DNA of 64,000 nucleotides, taken from the NCBI GenBank assembly GCA_001695595.3, contig MBPM02000004.1, positions 248,001 through 312,000 of the forward strand. The letters run 5' to 3'. Below the pieces are notes generated by a model. The model was not told where the DNA came from, did no database searches, and worked only from the letters and a program-made list of their open reading frames with translations. Shown here piece after piece: positions 42,781 through 55,790 of this stretch. Within the stretch, counting starts at the first letter, position 1, and the number at the start of each line of letters is the position of its first letter. The DNA is from Plasmopara viticola. Taxonomy: Eukaryota > Oomycota > Peronosporomycetes > Peronosporales > Peronosporaceae. A program made the translations under genes and the position numbers.

Positions 42781-44795
42781 CGAAGGTGGCATTCATTCAC
42801 CCTTTTTGATGGCTTTTAATGTTAATTATACCAAGCACATTTCGTATTGCTTCTTAAAATAAAAGGAGGATGCTGACTACTTCTACGTAATCTATAATAT
42901 ACTTTTGTGAGTTGTTGCTAACACCACGACCGTTTAAAAAAAAAGATCGCTTAGCTAAGCCAGTAATTTACAACACTAGTGACCTGTGTCCATGGACCAT
43001 GCTTTGCAGTATAGCACTTCGCTAAGAAAAACTCTTCCGAACCGAGGATATACTCACCCGCATTAACGCAATTTTTTTTGTGTACATGCACAAAAAAATA
43101 TGTCACACTTACTATGCACTGCACGAAAAGGTCACCAAATATGTTTGTGTTCACGCTATGTAAGACCTTGAAAAAAGGCATCGCCAGACGGTCAAATGTT
43201 GCAAATGCAATCCAGAGCTCTTAAGACATGATTGACATTTAAAGCTTTCCTCTCCAAGTAGTGACTACCGCCATGGAAATTCACTCTATTGCTTACTAAG
43301 CTTATCATCTCTGTTGACGAATTTAAATACACACATTCCATGAAACATTACTTCAAGAAACATTTTTGAGGAGTAGTCGAGCTAATGACCATGCATTTTT
43401 CTTTCATAACAGTCACATCAAAAATCAACATCTGTATATAGAATGGTGTTCACATTGGCTTAATGTGAGCATTTTCAATTCGTTAATCTGCCATTTTTCC
43501 TCTGACTCATTAAATGAGTGTGATTTGGGAAGGGTTGCTCTCCCGAATCGCCCTCGCTTAAGAAAGAGTGCGTCAATGACGTCACGAAATCGTTCAATTA
43601 AGGCTAATGCCGGGGCACGCAGTACTTTAAAGCCAAGTCAATCTATGACGTACACCAAATCGGATGATTTTACCGAAGGCAGTTCTTTTAACTCACATGC
43701 TAATCTTTCTTTATTAAAGAAACATATCTATCGAATAACTTCCCAAAAGACTGGAGATTCGCTCTTTGCATTTAACGCCCTTTGAGTGTCTTTTGTAACT
43801 CTTTGTTGAAATATAATATATATAATTAAACTTATTTTGTTGTCTGACGACCAATGTCAGCTCATACAACTCAAACAGCCTATTTGCGGCACGTATAGGC
43901 TTCAAGCTTATATTGCTGTTAAATGCATCGATTCTGCTATACACCAGTGCGCTTTCGTACAAAAATGTTTACTAGAAGTTTCTCTACAAGACGAGGCACT
44001 CTGCGCTGCTCGATAAGCGCTATGCAACGAATTCTTGTCTTCCAAGTAATCCAATCAACGGTCATTGTGAGACGTTGTGTGCCATACTCGTGCTGATGGT
44101 TGGTGCATTGACAGTCGGACATAAAAGTTGACGTCCAGTGAAAAGCTGAGCTCATCAAAACCGAACTCAGCGGAATAAGGTTCGCTCCACTTGCATTAGT
44201 AGAGTGCGCTTTGGATGTCTTGAACCTGGGCTAAGTCAATAATGTATGACATGACGCGAGCGCTACTCAGTGGCTTGTGAATCACTCATCGCGTAACTCT
44301 CGCTCCTAGCTCGTACGTCCATGGTTTATAGATAGCCATATGTATAAAGTGAGCGCTATATACCACAACCACTGCTTAGTGGATTAGATGCAGCTATATA
44401 TACATTTTAAGGGGCGTCTCACATAGCAAGAGGCGAAATGCTATGTCTAACGAGCACAACCACAAGGTTTCAGCGTGTAGCTTTAGACTCCTAACTTTGA
44501 TCTGGTTTTGGCAGCCCTATATCCAGCACACTGGCTGACTCTGTTCAGTGTTCGCTTATGTTGTATTCGTGCTTTTTAAATTTAGTAAAAGGGGTTGCGG
44601 GGCTAATTAAAGTTACGAAAGGAGCAAAGCGGGTGACACATTCGGTCTTCGAAATCTTACGTTTTTTTGTGCTCATATCACAGCACATTTATTCTCGAAT
44701 TAAACTACTTAGGCCTAAGACTTTTGCATTCACATTTAAAAGATCTATTATACCAGTTCAGCCACGAAGAAGCTTACTGCTTCAGTTCACCCTAT

Positions 44796-46550
44796 GTTGA
44801 GCAACTTCTTACCAGAACTTAGAATAGTGGTGTCCGTAGGTCTGCTGGCATGGGTCCACTATGAATGGTTTTTAGCTCTACCAAAGATATCTCTTCACGG
44901 TACTAACCTCCGCGTACTCATCCACAATTTGTCAAGATCCCAGGAGTTGCACGCAAAACTGACCCGTACATGCTCTTAGCAAGTCACTCTTTGTCGTAGA
45001 TAGCTATATTTGGCAGCTCTGAGTAATTTGACCCGAAACACGATGATTTGCTCTTACCCTTCCTAATTAATAAGACATTTGTACATCCAATGGCACATTC
45101 TGAAACTTTAAATACGACGCTTGATGGGCGTTTTTATTCGGTAGAGACAAAATGAAACCACCTGTATGTATCCAAATTTATGATATTCTGTCATAAGCCT
45201 GGTATCTCAAACGGTCGAACCAGCAATTGTTCTTTATACAATTGTCTTAATATGTCACATAAAAAAAGCCGAACATACGTAGTTGACGAATGAACTTTGC
45301 TGCGTCATGGTTTGTCGCACCAGTTAGCAAAGCTCCAGTGTCAATCAAAGCTTGTATCTTCCATTTTCATTGTGTATAGAAGAACACACTGCCGAGGGAT
45401 TTAATTGAGATTCGGATGTGGCGTCATAGCCGTTAATCACTTGCACAAGCAATCTTGTCAATCATTTTTCTTATTCATTCCAAGCTTTAGAGGATGATCT
45501 GGCTCGCGCTGCTTCACCGAAAGCGGAAGAAGTTGTTATCGTTTGTCCCCGTAGTTTAATATTATCTCCATTTGCTGCTACGTTTTTAAGTTGTTCGTGA
45601 CAGAAGTTATGGGTATTGCGCAACAATTTTTTTAAAAACGCACGCAATAATGTAAAAGATAATTGCTTTAATACAAAACTTCTTCTTGTCAAATGTCAGC
45701 AAGACTGATATGGAGTAAATCACCAAAGGATTTAGAATGTTAAAAGTGCAGATGATAGCGTTTATACAAACAGTGTTCCAGTGCTCCTATGCTCCAAACA
45801 CTATAAATCCATGCCACGCGAGCATTTAAGAAAAATTACAAGCAAGTTTCGACATGTGGTCACAAAGTGCCGCATCCAAACTTACGCATGACACGGTTAA
45901 TGCTCGGACAAGCAAATCATGTCGACTGGTAGACCCAAGGGCTTTGAGCCACATCAACTCAAACTGAGTTTTTGCAAAAAGATCCGGAATGAGTGCAACT
46001 TTAAGGTCACCGCGCAGAAAAGTTCTTTTTAGCAAAACCAGACTTAGTACGCTTGTTCGTCCAACCGTACTAATTCGACTTTTGTTCAAAGTCCTTAGAC
46101 ATGTCGAGCACTCCGGTGCGACATAAGCAGCATGCGGAGTGCAAAACTATGTGCGACGCGAGTTTCAAAAGATTGTTATGCCACAACGCGCACTAATGCC
46201 TTTGCAAGCTCTTACCACTGTATTCCGCTGCAAAGTGGTATAAAAGTTCTTTTGCGTACACTAAGTGATATTTGTGGTGCAGATGAGCATTACACTCGTT
46301 CAAAACGTCAGCATACTTGTCACTGTTGAGGATCTTGCCCAATGTATCAATAAAGAACCTTTGTCTTCAAGCTCAAAGCATTTGAGCTCCACTGACATCC
46401 GACGCTCGGGGGCCAATATCTGAAGGCCACCGCTAAATTTCATTTTGTGCAGCAAATCATGCATAATTTCAAGACTAAGAGCATTCAAATTAATTTGCCG
46501 GTGAAACGGCTGCTCATAGACTAGTACCGGTGTATATATTGCTGCGCTTC
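44796..46550 (-). pseudogene. Copy 2 of the unrecognised decayed family
   Basis: Aligns with copy 1 (27478-29099) over its full length, for example GGTGTCCGTA(G/C)GTCTGCTGG at the left, CTTTAGAGG in the middle, and GCTGCGCTTC at the right. Minus-strand peptides NALSLEIMHDLLHKMKFSGG, MSVELKCFELEDKGSL and NECNAHLHHKYHLVYAKEL are partly joined in one frame here, making this the best preserved N-terminal half. Frameshifts and stops follow. Confidence 0.42.
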
Positions 46551-46858
46551 TATCACGTAACCGTTGTCACCGGCAATTTTGCCAGTGACGGCTTTTTCGC
46601 AAAATAATAAAAATATTCCCAATCGAGATATGCATCTGTACTATCCATAGGTTCAGGCGAATGTTCAGTTTTTGTCAAGGAGACGGCTCCAGATGTCCCA
46701 TAACCATTGGGATGGAGAGACCATATTGGCTAAAAGAAATTCAGGATGTAAAAAAGCAAGATGAAAACAGAAGAATGGTAGCTATTAGAATGGTAGATGT
46801 AAATAGTTGAGAGCCACCAGTTAGTCCAAGCAATATAATAGATCGTAAGAGCTCTTGG
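46551..46858 (+). repeat. Truncated Gypsy LTR, + orientation
   Basis: Follows copy 2 at the same point as the LTR after copy 1. It ends where an oppositely oriented LTR fragment begins (46859-46979). Confidence 0.6.
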
Positions 46859-46979
46859 AAACTGCAAAATTGCCTATATCTATGGACAGTTTTAAAGCAT
46901 ATGTACTTCGAGATCTTTTTAGTTATTTTGCGTGAAAGCCGTTACCGGCAAAACCGCCGAAGAAAACGATTACGTCACA
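46859..46979 (-). repeat. Truncated Gypsy LTR, minus orientation (3' LTR of the next element)
   Basis: Reverse complement begins TGTGACGTAATCG and matches the first ~120 bp of the LTR at 52379-53008. It meets the + oriented fragment end to end, forming an inverted LTR pair. Confidence 0.6.
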
Positions 46980-49900
46980 TGACCTCCCTTCAAGAAAATG
47001 CCTACTATAAAAACAAGGCTCATCTTTTTGGATTTCCAGTGGAGGTCGATGAGTTTGGAAATCTGGTCTAGATTCTCCACGGGCTCCCAAGTGGCTTCCT
47101 ACTTGCTTTCACCAAGCCACCAATCTTCATACTGTAGGTTCTCCTTGTCCAATGACGGCTTCAATGAGGTGTCCCTCAAAGCCATCAATGAAGTTGACTC
47201 TATAGTTGTTTTGCCGAAGCTTGGGATTTTTGCGAAACGGCTTCAACAGTAGAGTGTGAAACATTGAGAGCAACTCCAATCCCTCTGATTATTCTAAAAC
47301 ATAAAAATCTCGCGAGGCTAACTTCACAATCGGGAATGGGCCAATACATCTTGGCGGAAGTTTCCTCGACTGAGCAAAACCCTTGAGATAGACATCCAAA
47401 CTGCTGCCGTCCAAAAGCATTATATCACCAACAAGGAAGTCTTGAACAAGTCTATTCTCATCATAATTGTACTTTATGCGTACCCTTGCATCACTCACCT
47501 GGTCTTGCATGACCTTGAGAAGCGTTTTTTCACGTAGTAGAAATTCTTGTGCTGATTTTTCCAATTTATGAAATTTTGGAACTAATGCCCCATCCTTCGG
47601 CATATGAGAACATATACTAGATTCGTTACAAATTGTGAAATTCCAATTGTAAAGTGCCCGCGTCGATTATAGGCTGATTCAAAGGTCATCCCGATTGTGG
47701 TGGCTTGACGACACCTCGGAGGCAGTCTCCAATAAAACGGTTTGTTCTTTTCATTTGTCCATCCGTTTGCGATTTGAAAGCCGAAGCCGAACTGTGTTGC
47801 GTTCTTACAGTAGACACGCAATTTCTGCAGTATCGTCCGTTGTTTTAAGAGCGATGACCATGACTTTTTTTATCAAGCGACCGACGATCACCATGGCGGC
47901 ATTAAAATCACTTGTGTTTTCCGGTGAAGGTACGATGAAGTCCATTGAAATGTCGAACTAATTGCCTTCTAGAAAAATTAAGGACTGAAGCAAGTCTGGC
48001 AGTTCGGCCTGTCTAGCCTTTTCGCACTGACAAATCTCGCATGTGTTGACATAGCGATGAATGTACTTCATCATTTTTGGCCAGTAGTATTTCGATGCAC
48101 GACTAGACACGTCTTGCAAATCTTGAGTAGCCTGCCGATACAGAATCATGGTTTTCAAAGATGACGCGATTTTTTATATCTTCGTCGTCCGGAATGTAGT
48201 CGTGGCGTCTCGTCTTCGCCAATTTGAAAATACAAAATACCATCCTGCAATGAGTAATTTGGCACATCCTTCTCTTTTTCTAGCTTTTTGATGATATACT
48301 GGAGGCCCCTATTCCCCTCATACATTGTCTTTGCAGATTAAGCAACTGTGACATTAATCGTCCTAACGATCTCGCGATTCTTAGCTGCTTCCAGAAGCTC
48401 TTGCAAGCTTACTTGGGTAGGTTTACTTTCAAATTCCGGGATGCATGACAATGCATCAGCCACGGTGTTCAATTTACTGGAAATCCACTTGAACAAAGGC
48501 TGAAATACAGCGAGCTCATCAAACCATCGGTTTCTCTGCGATTTGTAGTCTTCTCCATCAGAATCATCTCAATACTTTTGTAATCCATCTCGATTTACGT
48601 ATGGTCGATCGAGAAAGTACACACGCCATACTTTTGGCGCATGCATAATTGCAAGTAGCACTTGCTCACGAACATGGTAGTTAAACTCGGCTGGCTTCGT
48701 CTTTCGACCAGTAAAAGCAATTGGATGCTCTTGCGCTCCCCATTTTGTAGTTAAACTCGGCTGGCCTCAATTTCGACCAGTACAAGCGGTTGGATGCTCT
48801 TGCTCTCCCCATTTTGAAACAAGATACCCCCTATCGCAAAATTTGAGGCGTCCATTCGTAATTCAAATGGTTTCGAGAAGTTTGAAAAGTCTAAAACAGG
48901 TGAAAGCGTCAAGCGACGCTTGAGTTCGGTGAAGCAGCGTGGCTGACCGTCCGATTGGAGTCGATGACTTATTTCCTTAAAACTGGTGCGGAGTCGTACT
49001 GCAAATTGCGCAAAGTCCTTGCAAACTTTGGGACATAGACTGTAGAGCCTAAGAAGTAATCCATTTACTTTTTTGTCTTAGGAATATGCCATTCTGCGTT
49101 GATGTCTTTTTTGTCGGGGTCTATCCGGACGCCTTTTCGTCCATCACAGTCTCCTAGGCATGAAATTCTATCCACGCAGGACTAGCTCTTTGACAACTTG
49201 ACGAAACTTGCGGTTCTTTGTACAGTTTGAGTACACGGTCTAAAGCCGTTACGTGGTCTGCGAAACCTGAAAGTAACCAAAGAGTAGGTCCATGCACAAA
49301 ACCAATGACTTACGGACATGTCGTCAAAGGTGTATTCCTTACGCGGGATTGGTATCGCCAGCAGGATTGTCGCTTTATTAAGCTGACGATAGTCGTGCAC
49401 ATTGCGCCAACCTACAGGCTTCTTGACACAAAACGTTGGGGCCGAATAGGCAGACCCACTCGGCCTGATAATGGCTGCTTGAAGCATCTTTTTAGTCCAT
49501 TGTTTTGTTGTCCTGCGCTGTTCAGGACTGACGCCATTGTTTGACGGATATCGGGTTGGTCCTAGGCTAAAGCAAAACTTCGTGCTCAAATTCTTTCTGT
49601 ACTGAGGTGTCTCGCTTGGAAGTTTGTTTGCATACTTGCGTAACATTTTATAAGCCTAGTCCTCCTTAAGCAATTCCCATTTCTGATTCTTGAAGCGCTC
49701 AGCTTTTTCAGAATCATGGGGGTCGAACGCCACTTTATTATTTAAGGGAATCGTTGAACTGCCGGTACCCTTTTGGTAAAGTTTGTTAGCTTTGCATGGC
49801 CCTGGAGATGCTTCCACGATCGGAAGGTTCTCACTTGATATTATATGGCCAAGATATTCGGTTTTTACTTTCTACACAACACTTCGACATGAGCGATAAA

Positions 49901-52378
49901 AATTCCCCTCGGGGAAATTGATTCACGTGCTCGTTGATACACGAGGGAGAGATCATGTCAGCGTTGCGGTTGTGGATAATAAATTTTCTCTGCTTACCGA
50001 TGAAACAGAAGTTCGCGGCGGGAATTGTGTTGATGTTGGGGAAGTTATGTATATCGTTCGGAATTGTTGCAACAAACTAACTTCAACGCATGTTTGCCTG
50101 ACTTGTCCCGAACAGCAGTTGCGCGGTAGCTCTCAGTCTTTATTAACATCTTCTATCTCATCAACTTGGTCTTCATTGCTATTGCTTTTTTCTTATAGAG
50201 AAAGTGTCGGCGACTCAGAAAATGTTTGAAGGATGGAGTGCTGCCGGTTGTATGTATGTTGAGCTTGATTAGCGCATTAGGCCCTTTGTAAAACAAGTTT
50301 GAGGAAATTGCCAGGGTTTGTTTTGAATGCAGGAAAGCATTCACAAATGGCTAGAGACGGTTGTTAAAGAAAAGTTGCTACGTCGTCTCTTGACGGCTAT
50401 GGTGGCCTTGTTGTTGATAGCAATCGAAAATCTCGCGACCATGATTGATTCAAGCCTTTCGTTGTCCAGTAGTCCATCTGGACGGACGTTAATTGTATGC
50501 GAATCGCGGCGTGGTGCTTTGTGTTGATGCGAGGAGACATGCTCCCTGTAGTATGAATATTGCCCACGAATCCACATCGTGCCATTATACACATCCTCAT
50601 TATCAGGAATGGGCATGACTTGGAACGCTTTCGATGTAATAGCAAAACCAGGTAATTGTAAGTTCGTACCCACCGTTCGTCGGGGCGGCAAACAATCTGG
50701 TCATAACCAAGTACGACTTGCATCATATCACCCTAGATTAAATCGAGCTCAAGTCGCTTCACCAAGTCTTCAATTCGTCGTTAAGACAACATCCGTTGTC
50801 GATGAAGACAGTGACGGGTCTTTTTCTACCAACATTTTTGAAAGCTTGATCTTCAACATCGAACAAAGCATATAGTGCACCTCCTTTTTAATGATTCGCT
50901 TTCTTTCGTTAAAGAACGGTACATTGCGGCGATATGTGGCCGACAATGCCACAAATGTTTCACGTCACCACTTAAGTTTATTTGTCGTTCTTGTCCTTCC
51001 TCTAATCAAAACGGTGCTGTTTCTGAGGTCATGACTCCTCCGCACGATATTTTGATCATGTAGGCACCTTCATGTACGACTTGGTCGATATACGATTTGG
51101 CCTGCCCGAGTAATGGGTAAGCTCAAAATCGGAGACAGCTTCATTGGCCTCCTTTAGGTTACTCGGACTCTTTTCCGTGACCTTCTTTGTGATTTCTTCC
51201 CGTAATCCATTCTGAAAAAGATAAGCTTTTCCAATTCACTAATTATCAATTCAGTTTAGAACATCAAGTTCAGAAACTCACGGATATATAAATGGATATT
51301 TTCCCTTCGTTTCAGATAAAACATCCGCTCTCGAAGAACATACTCAAAATTCTTAAGCTTGAAGCGCGTGTGCGGTCAGTGCCTGTGTCTTGTGCACGTC
51401 CATGCGCTCGCAGTCGGCGATATAAATATGGTACAAATTCAGTATGGATTTGTCTAAATTACCCGAGATAAGTCTGACGACTCTGTTTCCATCAAGTGGC
51501 GATTGTTGGGGAAGTACTGTTCCGTTGCAAAGATTCATAATTCAATATCTTCGCCACACCTCCCTTCGTGAACAGGAGGATCTTTCTTCTTCTGCTCGCC
51601 TCTTGAAGCAACGAAAATGTTTAGCGCTCATTAGCCTGTTGCATTTGGTCATGTATTTACGCTCGACCTGGGCGTGATATCGCTGTTGCTGCAAGGTAAG
51701 ATACACCAGTAGTTGCTGCATGGACATTGTGTCTTGTCGCGTCGCTGAAGAGAGAGCTACATTAGGCTGAGCGTTTGAATCTGCTTGGTCATTGGCATTT
51801 GCCGCATCTTGCAGAGTTGGCGCTCGTTGAGCGCGACGTTGGTCGCATAATTTTGTTATCGCTAAGGAGCATTTATCTGGCTCTGTTGGGTTGAAGATGG
51901 GCGCTCAGCCGTACGGCCGCTCTATTGGGCCATACTTGCTGGACTTCTCATCGCTCTTGGTATAATCTATCAGACCTTCATAAAACAAAATTACTAATTT
52001 ACGGTCTACATATTTTGTATAAATAGATAGAGTTGGTCTTATGGACCTTCCAAAAGCGCTAGAGTTTGCTGAATACGGCGCTTCAGGTTTCAGTGATGCC
52101 GTACACTACATTACTGGCACCTGAATCCTTACCAACCAGGATTTCGTTCTGGATAAGTTAGAAAGCTTTAGCTGCTTCACCGTTGATTACTACACATGCA
52201 GCTTGTCGAGCTCCTTGTTACGGCTTGTTAGAAGCTCTGTAGCATCGAATATAGATTAAGTAAACCCGAGTGGGCAATTTAATCTAGAAATTATTCTCCA
52301 TATTTTCAGAAGCGGGGCAGGGATTCACCAGAGGCAAAAACACAAAACCACAGACCAACTGAAGGTGTTCCAGATTTT
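46980..52378 (-). mobile_element. Internal region of a decayed Ty3/Gypsy element
   Basis: Read on the minus strand from 52378 down. The leader matches 26716-27050. A gag-like region with many breaks lies at ~52200-50900. RT is at 49646-49182 (RNVHDYRQLNKATI). RNase H and connection are at ~48850-48200 (HAPKVWRVYFLDRPYVN). The integrase zinc region is at 48158-47958 (YYWPKMMKYIHRYVNTCEIC). The integrase C-terminus is at 47603-47289 (RKLPPRCIGPFPIVKLASRDF). The order RT-RNase H-integrase identifies Gypsy. Stops and frameshifts are frequent throughout, so it is long dead. It is the longest remnant of the family in the window. Confidence 0.8.
48678..48817 (-). repeat. 70-bp tandem duplication within Gypsy RNase H
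   Basis: The stretch beginning GTAGTTAAACTCGGCTGG is repeated at a 70-bp offset (TTAAACTCGG at 48681 and 48751). Because 70 is not a multiple of three, it shifts the frame. Confidence 0.85.
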
Positions 52379-53008
52379 TGTACTACACTAGCGTGCAATC
52401 ACACTAATCAACCACTAAACATTCAGTTCGTGCTGTAAGATTACCCTTCACAACTTTTTGTACGCTAGTACTTCCCACCATGTGGCTCGTAACAATTTTC
52501 TCAGGATGGCTCGCTTCTCACTATGTAACTACGAGCACCGTTGCCTTGCACTCTTGAACTTGACACGACAAGTGCTACTATGTAGTACAGTCGCGGAGGA
52601 AGCTGATAGAGGTCGGCCGTCGAACGAAGCCGAACCGTGGGCGAGGTGAAGTCAGGAGTTTTCAATGCTCAAAGAAAGTTGAATAGTGATGCATCTGATG
52701 AGAAGCTTTAACGACTCATGTTCTTGCTACGGCCTAACTGGTGGGTCTCAGCCATCTACTGCTACCGTCGCAAAGCTATCTTTTTTTTTATTTTATCTGG
52801 CTTTTCACACATCCTTGATTACTTTTAGCCAATAAGGTTTTTTGCTTTCCAATAATTATGGAACATCTGGAACTGTCTTCTGGTCGGATTCATTTTAATC
52901 GACAATATTTATGGATGGGACTAATGCATATGTATTTTGAAAGTATTTTCATTATTTTGCGTAAGAGCCGTTGCCGGCGAAACTGCCCGTTACGACAGTT
53001 ACGTCACA
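52379..53008 (-). repeat. 5' LTR of the decayed Gypsy element (~630 bp)
   Basis: On the minus strand it starts TGTGACGTAACTG and ends CTAGTGTAGTACA. It aligns with 26120-26715 in the opposite orientation. Confidence 0.7.
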
Positions 53009-55412
53009 GTCGCACGATATGGTGTCCCGATAGGTACGATGTTGAAGCAACTTCATATGCTGAATATTGATCTAGAATTTGTTTTGTTTAAGCAAATTTG
53101 ACACCTGAACATTCGCTAGGATATCGAGGAGCGCTATCAGCGAGCGTTGGCGATTTGGTGGTATATTACTATGATAACGGGGCATCGTGCAAATTGAAGA
53201 AACTATTACAATGGAATAGCACACTTCCATGCCCTTACCCGTGCAAAAGCATTCGAATACTGCGAACTGGTCGAAGATTGATGGCTTTAATCGTGTGGCT
53301 AAAACAATAGATTTTAAGTGCAAACTGTTTTGACACATCAAAGGAACATTGAAAGGCAATGTATTCAGCTTTTACGAGAGACGTCAATTTTGAATGAGGA
53401 ACACCGCAGTCGCGAGTTGCTGGTCGCGTAAATTGCATTTTGCCCTGTACATTAGAAATGTGTTTGTGAAGAGCCGTTGTGTGCCAACTGCAAGTTTTCA
53501 TTTTAGTGAAATTAGTTTACGGTAGCGGTCGCGTAGCCAGTTTTGCACTATCTTTTTCACTTGCCCGAACAAGAGTCGACGCTTGAACTTAGAAAATGAT
53601 ATGGGTTGAATAGCTTGATATTAGTCTTTGTATACACTATTCAATTAAAATATTAAAAAATTTGCGTGAAAAGGAATTTGAATATGGGGTTAACAAAAGA
53701 ACAGGAAAGCCGCGCAACTTTGAGCTGATATTCATCAGCTACATAGAAGTTGTTTGAAATAGCGTAGCTTCTTGCTAAAGAGGAGCAACATTTGAGTGCA
53801 GAACACTTTCGCAGGATGTACCCGTTCCTCGTTTGTGAAAAGAGGCTTTCGCTTTTTCAATCAATTACTATTTTGCTGATGGATAGCTTTAAGCAGCATT
53901 CGCTGTCCATATGTACTTGATGCGACCCCTTTCTACAACAACATTCAATACAATGTAAATCATGTTCTTGCTCATTATGCGCGTAATATTAGAATCAAGG
54001 ATAGCTTGTGTACAATAGCTTAACGCACCCTCGCACCAGCTGAGCCGATCCAAAAAAATCAACTTTGAGCTCCACCACATATCAGCAGTGATAAGCTATT
54101 CGTCGCCTTTGCAAGCTATAAACACAACCAAGGAAGACTTCAGAGCGAATCTTGCACCATATACCTCACCCAGATCATTGGTTTTAGAACAATTAACAGA
54201 TCGTAACGGTCTCGATCAGTTGTGTTTCGGATATTTCTCTGCGTGGCACAATTTTGACCTAGACGAGCTCTATCATTACAAAAACGGGCATGTTTGCTGC
54301 TAAGGAGACCAGCGTGAACGAGGTACTCTTGTAAACAGTGATATCGATACAGTTAACTGCACAATCAGCTTATAACGTTCTCCTGTCGTGATAACCTCTG
54401 CTGAAGCTGGTTGAGTTGTCCGTAGTAGACACCGAAGAGGTCTATTAGGCAGATGACGCTGGTCAATAGTCCAGAAGTAGATATAATTTTTTCGTCACGG
54501 TCTAATACAGCATTAATTAATTACGGTAAATGACATTTAGTGCATGTTATCTGATCAATATATTTCTTCGATAATGCAATGGCATAAGGCCCACGAGTTG
54601 CAATCGAAGAAATTATCGGATAAGATTTACAACATAAACTTTACTTCGTTTCACAACACTGCGGGACATAGCAGAATCCTTAATTCGATAATAAAACGGT
54701 AACAAGCTCGGTTTTCCCTCGAAAATTTTATTTGAGGTAAAGCTTAATGAAATGTATGTATGCAGCTTCTTAGGTAAGAGAGCGACGCATCCTTTACCGC
54801 GGTAATTACTTAAAGCAGTATGCTTTGAGAGTAGCTGGTCATGTCTTGTGAGTTTTTGAGCGCATTCACAAAATTTGACCGTCTGATGAACCTTTTTTAA
54901 AGGTCTCACAAAGCGTAAGCACATACATATTCTAAGGAATTTTGTAAATAATTGTTTAGCGCACAAAAGACTGACGTGAATAATATTTTTTTAACTACAA
55001 GAGGCAATCGAGTGCATGCGATAGCTTAATTTATTATAGCTATTTGTCCCAAACCGATTTTCCAAGTTACAGGCTCTTTGGCTAGTTCTTTACGTCTGGT
55101 CCGCGCGTCCATAGCGAGCTGATTGTTAGACAAAACGAATAACCGTACAGCTTGTGTCTGGATACAAGAAGGCGTTGAAGCAGCAACTTGTTGAATTTAA
55201 ATGAGTTAGCAAGCCCCCGCTCTCCATTTAGTTGTAATGGAAAGAATGGTTGATCAGCTTGCTGAATGTTTTAGCCCTCTAACGATGTGTAAATAAATCG
55301 ACAACTTGGTGACAATAAGACCAAGCAACTTTTGACACGTACAGGGTAACACAACGAAAGAAAAGGGTTCGGAATGAACATACACGCCAAAGGATAGAAA
55401 TAACAGTTTCTA
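53009..55412. other. Gene-poor stretch, nothing recognised
   Basis: Frames of 60-117 codons (for example 54088-54303 + and 54613-54966 minus) lack domains, signal peptides or paralogues in the window. No array or tRNA was seen. Confidence 0.4.
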
Positions 55413-55790
55413 TTATCTAAACGAAGATTTGGTGTATTCAATGCTGAACTTTTCCATAACAAGTTCAGTTAGTGCCGTACCATATACCAAAATACACATG
55501 CGCTCTTTGACACCCTTTGAGGTCGGTACCAAAAGAGATCCAATATAAACGCCTTCTGTTACGAAGAAATTGAAAAGACAGCCAATGTGCTGCGTGGGCT
55601 TGCTTGTGACCTTTACCAATGTGAGCGCAGGGATGTTGGCGCTGGATCATGTGAGAGCTCGGCCAAGAAACATCGACCAGTCAGATAGACCAAATTCTAG
55701 TTCCAAGCACAAATCACCACATAACCTGTCTGGTGGAATAGTGCTCTCGCACTCAAAGCTAGAATCGCACCACTGGATTACGAGGCCAAC
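55413..55790 (-). pseudogene. Unidentified coding-like minus-strand stretch, interrupted
   Basis: A minus-strand frame reads VIQWCDSSFECESTIPPDRL and EFGLSDWSMFLGRALT, then a TGA, then continues in the same frame with LVKVTSKPTQHIGCLFNFF to a stop at 55413. The composition (Trp, Cys, hydrophobic alternation) looks like an ancestral protein rather than noise. No family is recognised. It may be a host pseudogene or a transposon fragment. Confidence 0.25.

Larger units (their letters stand above)
41640..44400. repeat. Segmental duplication, block B part 2 (partner 16440-16962 plus 21667-23400)
   Basis: Continuous here, while block A is split by Copia-1. The junction around 42085-42120 (ACTCACATGTGTTTTTGG) corresponds to the GTATT target site, i.e. 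the unoccupied state. It contains the tandem array and palindrome at 42170-42330, absent from block A. Confidence 0.65.
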
